Source: Halichoerus grypus | Lineage: Eukaryota; Chordata; Mammalia; Carnivora; Phocidae | Direction: 5' to 3' | Assembly (NCBI RefSeq): GCF_964656455.1 | Contig: NC_135715.1 | Coordinates: forward strand, 164,950,437-165,014,436 | Length of the DNA stretch: 64,000 nt | Part shown: positions 36,967-47,124 of the stretch, one piece after another | Numbering within the stretch: the first letter of the stretch is position 1 | Layout of the letters: each line of letters starts with the position of its first letter | Position numbers and translations under genes: made by a program | The notes under the pieces: generated by a model | What the model was told of the DNA's origin: nothing | Database searches by the model: none | What the model saw: only the letters and a program-made list of their open reading frames with translations

Positions 36967-37910
36967 TTTTTTTTTTTAATTTAATTTAATTATATTATGT
37001 TAGTCCCCATACATTACATTGTTAGTTTTTGGTGTAGTGTTCCATGATTCATTGTTTGTGTATAACACCCAGTGCTCCATTCAATACATGCCCTCCTTAA
37101 TACCCCTCACCAGGCTAACCCATCCCCCCATCCCCTCGCCTCTAGAACCCTCAGTTTGTTTCTCAGAGTCCATAGTCTCTCATGGTTCCTCTCCCTCTCC
37201 GATTTCCCTCCCTTCATTTTTCCCTTCCTACTATCTTCTTCTTCTTTTTTTTTTTTTAACATATAAAGTATTATTTGTTTCAGAGGTAGCACTCACCATA
37301 ACACATACCCTCTCTAATGTTCATCACCCAGCCACTCCATCCCTCCCACCCCCTACCACTCCAGCAACCCTCAGTTTGTTTCCTGAGATTAAGAATTCCT
37401 CATATCAGTGAGATCATATGACACTTGTCTTTCTCTGATTGACTTATTTTGCTTAGCATAATACCCTCTAGTTCCATCCATGTCGTTGCAAATGGCAAGA
37501 TTTCGTTTTTTGGTTTTTGGTTTTTTTTGGTGGCTACATAATATTCTTTATCCATTCATCTGTTGATGGGCATCTTGGCTCTTTCCATAGTTTGGCTATT
37601 GTGGACATTGCTGCTATAAACATTGGGGTGCACGTACCCCTTCGGATCACTACATTTGATCTTTGGGGTAAATACCCGGTAGTGCAATTGCTGGGTTATA
37701 GGGTAGCTCTATTTTCAAATTTTTGAAGAACCTCCATACTGTTTTCCAGAGTGGCTGCACCAGCTTGAATTCCCACCAACAGTGTAGGAGGGTTCCCCTT
37801 TCTCCGCATCCTCGCCAACATCTGTCGTTTCCTGACTTGTTAATTTTAGCCATTCTGACTGGTGTGAGGTGGTATCTCAATGAGGTTTTGATCTGGATTT
37901 CTCTGATGCT

Positions 37911-37945
37911 GTGCTCGCTTCAGCAGCACATATACTAAAATTGGA
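37911..37945 (+). pseudogene. 5' fragment of U6 snRNA, tail-less retrocopy
   Basis: Thirty-five nucleotides match the first 35 nt of U6 snRNA with one difference (A for G at U6 position 12), starting exactly at the U6 5' end. They are flanked by a perfect 17-bp duplication tggatttctctgatgct (37,894-37,910 and 37,942-37,958). The last four U6 bases (tgga) overlap the start of the right-hand duplication. There is no A-tail. The fragment sits in the L1 ORF2 3' region, on the strand opposite to the L1. U6 normally is about 106 nt, so two thirds are missing from the 3' side. It cannot make a functional snRNA; it is a record of reverse transcription primed inside U6. Confidence 0.93.
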
Positions 37946-38208
37946 TTTCTCTGATGCTGAGCGATGTTGAGCACTTTTTCATGTGTCTGTTGGCCATTTA
38001 GATGTCTTCTTTGGAAAAATGTCTGTTCATGTCTCCTGCCCATTTCTTGATTGGATCATTTGTTCTTTGGGTGTTGAGTTTGATAAGTTCTTTATAGATT
38101 TTGGATACTAGCCCTTTATCTGATATGTCATTTGCAGATATCTTCTCCCATTCTGTCGGTTGTCTTTTGGTTTTGTTGATTGTTTCCTTTGCTGTGCAAA
38201 AGCTTTTT

Positions 38209-41200
38209 TTTTTTTTAAACAAAATTCACATTTTATTTAGGTTGAAATAAACTATACAAAATTGATTTTCTTCACCAAAAATAACAGCAATATTTTCTGT
38301 ATTATTCCTAGATAAACCACAAAACACTTATTTTTGTAGGTTTTCCAGGTTTTGTTTATAAATCAAGACGAGGCGGTAGATATAGTCATGGAAAAAGACA
38401 GAGGAAAACAGACAAATCAGTTGTCAGTATCCAGGCCTCTGATCCTGTCTTGACCATGAACAGAGGTGTTCAACATATACCTGCTAAAAAGCTTATGAAG
38501 ACGTAGGTGTTCTATATACACTTGCGAAAGAGCTTATGAAGATGGAGGCTCAACAAAGGAATGTAAACAGCAACAATCCAATGTGGAACAACAATGGCAG
38601 GCTCTCCCATTCAAACTTTAACTGTAACTTGTTCCTTTAAGTTTATTTGATAAAGACAAAATCTCTACTGCAATCCTTGCCTGGCAAGCTCACGTGTTTC
38701 TCTCTCTCTCTCTTTCTGTCTGGTAACTCCCTTAACTGTCCATTACAGATTTTTAACATACTAACACTCCTACTATCCAAAGGTCACTCTGAGCTTCATT
38801 GTAACATTTTATAAAATGTACTCCTTCCTCCCATACCTCTTCAAAATCTTTATCTTCTAAGAACTGATAACTCAATACCAGACAATTGGATCCAGTGACA
38901 ATAAATGTTTTATCTAAAATGACTTAACTAAAACAATTCCCAAGTGCCATTAGCAGAGATCCCACAGAAGTGTAATGTGGCACTTTCAATGCTATCTTCT
39001 GCAACAGGTATGTCTCCAAAGCATGAGAGTTTAAACAGGGGCCATTTAAATAGGCAGATTATCAATGGCTAATGTACTCAATGAGAGGTCGACAGGTCAA
39101 GATATTCAGTGATTAAGTGGCCTACATACATCTGACAGCTTTTCTGTAAGATGTTTTCAAATTTCTTACAGATTTTTCCAAATATCAAACATAAGAGAAA
39201 GCCTACTTTAAAAGTCTTTTAGGTATTTTCAATGGTTTCTGAGTTATCTGTAGGAAGCTCTGACTTAGTTGTATAGAGTTTGATATATGTGTCCACCATT
39301 AAATCCAGATCATGTTTTATATCAAAATTTATGTTAAGCAAAGCCAAGTTACTTGACCTTTGGTCTGTCAAAGTGTTCCTCAGGTATGCTTTGAGAGGCT
39401 TTTGCCCATTTTCATAGCATTCATTCTCAACCTTCATCACAGGAAGAATACATAGGACTTTCAGCAATGCATAAACATTAGGAAAAAACTTGATGTCTGG
39501 TAGATGCAGGGCTTCATAAATGGTGGATGGAAGCTCTATATCTTTCCCTCTGTGTTTCCACTTGATTCTCCAGCAATGCAGCTCAGCTGAGAGTGTGTTG
39601 GGATTGGGCAAGTCACTTCTGTGCATGTCAGCATGGTGCTCCTCCGATGTATTAAATTTGAGCTGTCCCATGACAGAGGGTACAAGAGATAAGCATTTAA
39701 GAGCTTTGAGGTGCTGTTCTGAGAATATATCTTTCAGTTCCTGAATAATGTGTTCCACTGTTGGAACACTTAGAGTTTCTTTATAGTAACTCTCAGAAGT
39801 GAGCTGAGATTCCAGGTTACCTTGCTGGGCTCTGCGGAATTTCCCAGGGAGTTTCATCTGAACATCAAGCTTAGTTGCCAAATTTGTGGCTTCTTCGAAC
39901 CAAAATTCATGATAAACTTCAATATTTTCCATCACTTCATTTAGTGAATGCAGCACTGCAGTCAAGCTACTGGCTGCAAAGAAGACATCAGAGGTTTGCC
40001 CTTGAAGGTTTTTCCCAAAGGCTCTTGTAAAAGATAGAACATTTTTAAGAACAACAATGGTAACGATGAAATCAAAATCTGTTACTGCACTACAGAGTAC
40101 AAAAGCTCGACCAGCTATATAGTTATTCCATCTAATATTTGTATCACTATTTATACCATCTAAACATGGAACAAGTGCTTGTAGGAGGTCCACTAAAATT
40201 TCAAAAGCATCATGCCTGCCTGTCCACTGAGAATGGCAGATTTCCTTCAGTTCTTTACCCTTTTCCTCATTGTTCTGAAAGAGGACAGAAATTACATTGT
40301 CAAGCTCCAAAAGCAATTGTGGAGATCGATGGAAGAAAGAACAAACTTCCTCAATTGTTCTAATGCAACAGATACTCCCACAACAGGCACTGATTTTGCC
40401 AACCACATATTTAAGGCACAGGAAGAGCAAAGTGTGTAGACAGCTTGGGGATATTTCTCTAAAAGTCTAGAAGCAACGACTTTCATTTTGGAAGAAAATC
40501 CACCGGACACAATGTAAGCCTGGCCACGACAATACTCCATGTTTAACCCCCACTTCTCAGTTATCGTAGTGTGAAATTTTACAGCCAAAATTTCTGCATC
40601 AGCTTCATAAGGCAAGAAGCCCACAAATTCCTCTCTCAGGTTATGAGATTCATCAACAAACCTCACCAACACAGGCAAGTGTTCTTCCCCTGCTATGTCC
40701 ACTACGTCATCAGTGATGATGGAAAAGAAGTGGGAGTCTCTCACTTCCCTGAGGGTCTCCTCCCGAATGCAGCTCTCACAGATGTCTAGCATCTGTTTCT
40801 GCTGTGTTTTCGAGCAGAACAATGTGTTAACTGCTGTTGTCTCAAAGCGCTTTCTCAGAACCTCTTTGCCAGAATTTATCCGGCACTCCAGCAGTGCTTG
40901 GAAGTTATCCGGAGTAAACAGACCCTCTGGGATTTCATCAGTTTCATGCCCATCCAGAGGTATGTTTTGTTTTCCCATAAGAATCAAAATTTCAAATAAA
41001 GATTTTAAGTATTCTTTGTTTTCTTTCTCTTCAAGGGTTAAAGGTAAAATGTCTTCATCCTGTTCTTCACCCCCTTCTTCTGCACTGGGATTCTGAGCGT
41101 TGCTGTTGTTTATTTCTTTATGTTTTGGTTCCTGTTCAGAAGTTTCATCAATTTTTTTCTGTTTCAGTGTCCTGATTTCATCTTCACTCAATTCTTTTAT

Positions 41201-41590
41201 TCGTTTTCTGTGTCTACTATGTGGATTGTTCAAATGACTGGTAAGATCAAATATTGTTGGTATTGCATTATCTCGACGAACTGTCCCAGAAGGACTAGTT
41301 CTACAGATCATAGAGGTCTCAAAGTGTTTGGCACATAATCGATAATGTTTATTTAGTTGATCAGGTGTTTTATCTTCTAAGTCCGCTCTCCTACAATTCT
41401 CCACCCACTTCTGGCATCTGGCTGGATCCCGCGGGAACCTGAAAAAGGCCAGGTCCGACTGCGTGCTCTTCCTCATGCAGTTGGGGGCAGCGCAGAAGTT
41501 CGGCATCGTTGCCCACCCACCTGCGGCCCAGCCCTCCCCTTCCCGCCTCCTCAGGGCAGCCCGCCTGCCTGTTGGGGCCAGGGAGGGGAC
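38209..41590 (-). pseudogene. THAP12: processed retrocopy of THAP12 (PRKRIR, p52rIPK)
   Basis: An intronless copy of the mRNA: about 84 nt of 5' UTR, coding region 41,506 to 39,219, about 1 kb of 3' UTR, AATAAA at 38,232-38,237 (reversed) and an A-tail. The target duplication ctgtgcaaaagcttttt lies at 38,192-38,208 and 41,591-41,607. The predicted start [10 protein letters not shown] opens a THAP zinc finger (C5, C10, then C and H in LCAKHF near residues 57-60, and the NAIPTIF box near 83). After an acidic, Lys-rich linker comes a hAT-transposase-derived body and C-terminal dimerisation-like segment (LCILPVMKVENE). The parent encodes a nuclear DNA-binding-type protein linked to the PKR regulator P58IPK. 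Length is 2,288 nt against about 761 codons in the human gene. A single apparent 1-nt deletion near 40,360 shifts the frame, so 40,292-41,506 and 39,219-40,430 are two overlapping frames. Whether it is transcribed is unknown. Confidence 0.95.
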
Positions 41591-42136
41591 TGTGCAAAAG
41601 CTTTTTATCTTGATGCAGTCCCAATAGTTCATTTTTGCCCTTGCTTCCCTTGCCTTTGGCGATGTTTCTAGGAAGAAGTTGCTGTGGCTGAGGTCGAAGA
41701 GGTTGCTGCCTGTGTTCTCCTCTAGGATTTTGATGGATTCCTGTCTCACATTTAGGGCTTTCATCCATTTTGAGTCTATTTTTGTGTGTGGTGTAAGGAA
41801 ATGGCCCAGTTTCATTCTTCTGCATGTGGCTGTCCAATTTTCCCAACACCATTTGTTGAAGAGACTGTCTTTTTTCCATTGGACATTCTTTCCTGCTTTG
41901 TCGAAGATTAGTTGATCGTAGAGTTGAGGGTCCATTTCTGGGCTCTCTATTCTGTTCCATTGATCTATGTGTCTGTTTTTGTGCCAGTACCATACTGTCT
42001 TGCTGATTACAGCATTGTAATAGAGCTTGAAGTCCAGAATTGTGATGCCATCAGCTTTGCTTTTCTTTTTCAACATTCCTCTGGCTATGCGGGGTCTTTT
42101 CTGGTTCCATACAAATTTTAGGATTATTTGTTCCAT
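40292..42136 (-). other. 614-codon chimeric frame: L1 ORF2 C-region joined to THAP12 N-part
   Basis: One uninterrupted frame starts at Met 42,136 in the L1 ORF2 C-terminal region (182 codons, starting [12 protein letters not shown] and ending [10 protein letters not shown]). It crosses the target-site junction at 41,591/41,590, continues through 28 codons of the THAP12 5' UTR (Arg/Gly/Ala-rich), then enters the THAP12 start Met (residue 211). The THAP finger and about 380 THAP12 codons follow before the frameshift and stop at 40,292. The L1 part carries no catalytic residues; it lies after the RT domain. The fusion frame is a chance result of where the retrocopy landed. No promoter for it can be pointed to other than the L1 5' UTR far upstream. 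Translation is unproven. Confidence 0.85.
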
Positions 42137-44724
42137 TTCTTTGAAAAAAGTTGATGGTATTTTGATAGGGATTGCATTAAATGTGTAGATTGCTCAAGGT
42201 AGCATTGACATCTTCACAATATTTGTTCTTCCAATCCATGAGCATGGAACGTTTTTCCATTTCTTTGTGTCTTCCTCGATTTCTTTCATGAGTATTCTAT
42301 AGTTTTCTGAGTACAGATTTTTTGCCTCTTTGGTTAGATTTATTCCTAGGTATCTTATGGTTTTGGGTGCAATTGTAAATGGGATCGACTCCTTAATTTC
42401 TCTTTCTCCTGTCTTGTTGTTGGTGTATAGAAATGCAACTGATTTCTGTGCATTGATTTTATATCCTGCCACTTTACTGAATTCCTGTATGAGTTCTAGC
42501 AGTTTTGGGGTGGAGTCTTTTGGGTTTTCCACATAAAGTATCATATCATCTGCAAAGAGTGAGAGTTTGACTTCTTTGCTGATTGGGATGCCTTTCATTT
42601 CTTTTTGTTGTCTGATTGCTGAGGCTAGGACTTCTAGTACTATGTTGAATAGCAGTGGTGATAGTGGACATCCCTGCCATGTTCCTGACCTTAGGGGAAA
42701 AGCTCTCACTTTTTCCCCATTGAGAATGATATTCGCTGTGGGTTTTTCATAGATGGCTTTTATGATATTGAGGTATGTACCCTCTATCCCTACACTGTGA
42801 AGAGTTTTGATCAAGAAAGGATGCTGTACTTTGTCAAATGCTTTTTTTTGCACCTATTGAGAGGATCATATGGTTCTTGTTCTTTCTTTTATTAATGTAT
42901 TGTAACATTGAATGATTTGCAGATGTTGAACCAAACTTGCAGCCCAGGAATAAATCCCACTTGGTCGTGGTGAATAATCCTTTTAATGTACTGTTGGATC
43001 CTATTGGCTAGTATTTTGGTGAGAATTTTTGCATCCATGTTCATCAGGGATAGTGGTCTGTAATTCTCCTTTTTGATGGGGTCTTTGTCTGGTTTTGGGA
43101 TCAAGGTGATGCTGGCCTCATAAAATGAGTTTGGAAGTTTTCCTTCCATTTCTATTTTTTGGAACAGTTTCAGAAGAATAGGTATTAATTCTTCTTTAAA
43201 TGTTTGGTAGAATTCCCCTGGGAAGCCATCTGGCCCTGGGTTCTTGTTTGTTGGGAGATTTTTGATTACTGCTTTAATTTCCTTAGTGGTTATGGGTCTG
43301 TTCAGGTTTTCTATTTCTTCCTGGTTCAGTTTTGGTAGTTTATACATTTCTAGGAATGCATCCATTTCTTCCAGATTATCTAATTTCCTGGCATATAGTT
43401 GCTTATAATATGTTCTTATAATTGTTTGTATTTCTTTGGTGTTGGTTGTAATCTCTCCTCTTTCATTCATGATTTTATTTATTTGGATCGTTTCTCTTTT
43501 CTTTTTGATAAGTCTGGCCAGGGGTTTATCAATCTTATTAATTCTTTCAAAGAACCAGCTCCTAGTTTCATTGATCTGTTCTACTTTTCTTTTGGTTTCT
43601 ATTTCACTGATTTCTGCTCTGATCTTTATTATTTCTCTTCTCCTGCTGGGTTTAGGCTTTATTTGCTGTTCTTTCTCCAGCTCCTTTAGGTGTAGGGTTA
43701 GGTTGTGTATTTGAGACCTTTCTTGTTTCTTGAGAAAGGCTTGTATTGCTATGTAATTTCCTCTTAGGACTGCCTTTGCTGCATCCCAAAGATTTTGAAC
43801 AGTTGTGTTTTCATTTTCATTGGTTTCCATGAATTTTTTAAATTCTTCTTTAATTTCCTGGTTGACCCATTCATTCTTTAGTAGGATGCTCTTTAGCCTC
43901 CATGTATTTGAGTTCTTTCTGACTTTACTCTCATGATTGAGTTCTAATTTCAAAGCCTTGTGGTCCGAAAATATGCAGGGAATGATCCCAGTCTTTTGGT
44001 ACTGCTTGAGACCTGATTTGTGACCTAGGATGTGATCTATTCTGGAGAGTGTTCCACGGGCACTAAAGAAGAATGTGTATTCTGTTGCTTTGGGATGGAA
44101 TGTTCCGAATATATCTGTGAAGTCCATTTGGTCCAGTGTGTCATTTAAAGCCTTTATTTCCTTGTTGATCTTTTGCTTAGATGATCTGTCCATTTCAGTG
44201 AGGGGGGTGTTAAAGTCCCCCACTATTATTGTATTGTTGTCGATGTGTTTCTTTGATTTTGTTATTAATCAGCTTATATAATTGGTTGCTCCCATGTTAG
44301 GGGCTTAGATATTTACAATTGTTAGATCTTCTTGTTGGATAGATCCTTTAAGTAGGATAGTGTCCTTCCTCATCTCTTATTATAGTCTTTGGTTTAAAAT
44401 CTAATTTGTCTGATACAATGATTGCCATCCCAGCTTTCTTTTGACGTCCATTAACACAGTAAATGGTTTTCCACCCCCTTACTTTCAATCTGGAGGTGTC
44501 TTTGGGTCTAAAATGAGTCTCTTGCAGGCAGCATATCGATGGGTCTTGTTTTTTATCCAATCTGATACCCTGTGTCTTTTGATTGGGGCCTTTACCCCAT
44601 TTACATTCAGGGTAACTATTGAAAGATATGAATTTAGTGCCATTGTATTGCCTGTAAGGTGACTGTTACTGTATATTGTCTCTATTCCTTTCTGGTCTCT
44701 GTTACTTTTAGGCTCTCTCTTTGC

Positions 44725-45614
44725 TTAGAGCACCCCTTTCAATATTTCTTGTAGGGCTGGTTTGGTGTTTGCAAATTCTTTTAGTTTCTGTTTGTCTTGG
44801 AAGATTTTGATCTCTCCTTCTATTTTCAATGACAGCCTAGTTGGATATAGTATTCTTGGCTGCATATTTTTCTCATTTAGTGCTCTGAATATATCATGCC
44901 AGTCCTTCCTGGCCCACCAGGTCTCTGTGGATAGGTCTGCTGCCAATCTAATGTTTCTACCATTGTAGGTTACAGACCTCTTGTTCCGAGCCACTTTCAG
45001 GATTTTCTCTTTGTCTCTGAGACTTGTAAGTTTTACTATTAGGTGTTGGGGTGTTGACCTATTTTTATTGATTTGGAGGGGGGTTTTCTGTGCCTCCTGG
45101 ATTTTGATGCCTGTTTCCTTCCCCAAAGTAGGGAAGTTCTCCACTATAATTTGCTCCAATATACCTTCTGCCCCCCCCCTTCTTCTGCTGGGATCCCAAT
45201 TATTCTATTATTGTTTCATCTTATGGTATCACTTATCTCTCAAATTTTGCCCTTGTGATCCAGTAGTTGTTTATCTCTCTTTTTCTCAGCTTCTTTATTC
45301 TTCATCATTTGGTCTTCTATATCACTAATGCTGTCTTCTGCCTCACTTATCCTAGCAGTTAGAGCCTCCATTTTTTATTGCACCTCATTAATAGCCTTTT
45401 TTATTTCAACTTTGTTAGATTTTAGTTCTTTTATTTCTCCAGAAAGGGATTCTCTAGTATCCTCCATGCCTTTCTCAAGCCCAGCTAGTATCTTTATAAT
45501 CGTTATTCTGAACTCTAGTTCTGACATCTTACTAATGTCCATATTGATTAGGTCCCTGGCAGTCAGTATTGCCTCTTGTTCTTTTTTTTGAGGTGATTTT
45601 TTCCGTCTTGTCAT
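44725..45614 (-). pseudogene. L1 ORF1 (RNA-binding chaperone), disrupted
   Basis: ORF1p coats L1 RNA as a trimer in the ribonucleoprotein. The start region 45,375-45,614 (MTRRKKSPQKKEQEAI, then a heptad-like Leu/Ile segment) ends in a TAA at about 45,375. Two more stops follow in the middle, and the frame shifts in a run of G (C9 on the plus strand at about 45,172-45,181). The C-terminal 144 codons (44,725-45,159) remain open and contain the RRM and C-terminal domain text (IVKLTSLRDKEKIL, NGRNIRLAADLS, ILYPTRLSLKIEGE). Total span of about 297 codons is the usual size. Confidence 0.92.
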
Positions 45615-45734
45615 TTTGTTCAGCAGAGAAGAGATGAATGAGAGAACAAAATGCTAACAGGATAACAACAACCCCAGAAAAATATACACTAAACAAATCA
45701 GAAGAGACCGGAAACTGGGGGGAAAAAAAAGGGA

Positions 45735-45782
<48 letters not shown>

Positions 45783-47081
45783 AAAAAGAATATGATCAAG
45801 CTGGTGAATAGATCGGAGCCACACACTAGAGTTTGAGTGTATTTTGGTCTGTTAGAAGAAATTGCCTCCCAAAATTTTAAAGAAAGAAAAACTTATATAT
45901 GTACAAAAATAAGGGTAAATATGATGAAGGGATGGAATATGATTGTAATGATGAAAATTATAAATGATTTTATAAAAGGAATTGATAAGATAAGAAGTTG
46001 GTTGAAAAAAGAAAGAAGAGGATTTAAAAAAAAAAAGGGAGAGAATGTGATCAGGCAGGAGACTAGAACAAAGCCATACACTAGAGACTTAGGGTATATT
46101 TTGGTCTGTTACTGTTAGAAGAAACTGTATCCCAAAATTTTAAAGAGAGAACAACTTATATATATACAAAAAAGGTTAACTACAATGGGACAGAATATGA
46201 CTCTAAAAATGAAAATTAAAAAAGATTTTTAAAAAAGGAATTGATAAGATGTTGGTTGAAAAAGGGAAAAAGAAAAATTCAAAAAAAAAAAATTAACTTT
46301 GAAGGACTAAAAAATCATGGTAAAAAAGCCATGAATTCTATGTGCAGTATTCCCCTAGCGCTGGAGTTCTGCCGTTCTCATTGATCGGTAAACTTGGTCT
46401 TGGCTGGCTGCTCTTGCTGATCTTCTGGGGGAGGGGCCTGTTGCCGTGGTTCCCAAATGTCTTTGCCGGAGGCAGAATTGCCCCGCCCTTGACGGTCCAG
46501 GCTAAGTAATCGGCTGGGGTTTGCTCTCGGGAGCTTTTGTTCCCTGCAAGCTTTCCGTACAGCTTTGGAGGACAAGAGTGAAAATGGTGGCCTCCCAATC
46601 TCCACCCCGGAGGAGCTGAGAACTTGGGGCCCCACTGCTCAGTGAGCCCCCAGAGAAAAGCGGTCAATACTCCCATCTCCGCGTCTCAGGCCGCACTCCA
46701 TTCTCACCCGGCCTGTGACCTAGCGTTTCTATCTCTGGCTCACGACCCTGTGTGGAGTCTCCAAACCCAGCAGATTCCTGCAGTGCACTCCCGTGGCGCT
46801 CCTCCCAGGGGAAGGAAGGGGAGGCTCCCCAGATCTGCCGCTTGTTGCATCCCTGCTGGAAGAGCAGTGGCCCTACTGTGCCATAGATCATGGTTTATGG
46901 CAACCCCCAGCTGAGAGCCTGTGCCTCGGCTCTGTCTCTGCAGCCAGCTTCCCCACTCCAATACCTGGGAGCTCTGCCGCACTCAGGCACCCCTGGTCTT
47001 CCTGTGACCCCGAGGGTCCTGAGACCACACTGTCCCAGCGAGGGTTCCACCCCCTGCTTAGCCACTGGAGTGATGTACAAT
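45615..47081 (-). promoter_or_regulatory. L1 5' UTR with tandem units and GC-rich outer end
   Basis: The outer 740 bp (46,340-47,081) are GC-rich with several CpG, as in L1 internal promoters. The inner part has two direct units of about 250 bp, starting near 45,788 and 46,041, that share 'acactagag', 'tattttggtctgtta', 'cccaaaattttaaag' and 'aaggaattgataaga'. A (GAAA)n microsatellite lies at 45,734-45,786. Promoter activity is inferred from position, not shown. Confidence 0.75.
45734..45786 (+). repeat. (GAAA)n microsatellite
   Basis: About a dozen GAAA units inside the L1 5' UTR near ORF1. Confidence 0.95.
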
Positions 47082-47093
47082 GTGAATGTTCTT

Positions 47094-47124
47094 AATGCCA
47101 CTGAAATGTACACTTAAAAATGGT
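47094..47124 (+). repeat. L1M 3' end, right half
   Basis: Continues the L1M text interrupted at 36,966: 'ttaatgccactgaaatgtacac', then 'ttaaaaatggttaag'. It joins the next repeat at about 47,124. Confidence 0.8.

Larger units (their letters stand above)
37400..44643 (-). pseudogene. L1 ORF2 (endonuclease and reverse transcriptase), disrupted
   Basis: In the L1 life cycle ORF2p nicks DNA and reverse-transcribes RNA at the nick. The start Met is at 44,643 (MALNSYLSI). The endonuclease half is split: 44,348-44,560 (CCLQETHF, GWKTIYCVNG) and 44,223 onward ([21 protein letters not shown]). The long frame 42,892-44,223 runs into the RT ([24 protein letters not shown]). Frame 42,194-42,853 has the RT core with PLSPLLFN and the catalytic FADD. 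The C-terminal part continues at 41,591-42,136 and, beyond the THAP12 insertion, at 37,998-38,190 ([16 protein letters not shown]). Breaks lie near 44,560, 44,225-44,350, 42,855-42,890 and 42,140-42,190, besides the inserted retrocopy. Confidence 0.93.
36967..47081 (-). mobile_element. full-length carnivore-type L1 with nested insertions
   Basis: A complete LINE-1 read on the minus strand. The 5' UTR (about 45,615-47,081) is followed by ORF1 (44,725-45,614), ORF2 (44,643 down to a plausible stop at 37,400-37,402), a 3' UTR and a poly(A) (T-run at 36,965-36,978). The 12-bp target duplication gtgaatgttctt lies at 36,955-36,966 and 47,082-47,093, so the insertion boundaries are firm. Removing the THAP12 retrocopy and U6 fragment leaves about 6.7 kb, the expected size of a full-length L1. 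The element is dead: both frames carry stops and frameshifts and ORF2 is split. The 3' UTR contains two copies of 'accctcagtttgtttc' (about 37,147 and 37,368), a feature of the carnivore L1 3' UTR or a local duplication. Confidence 0.95.

Noticed and set aside
37911..37945. Functional U6 gene
   Set aside because: Only the first 35 nt are present; there is no upstream PSE/TATA and no 3' part.
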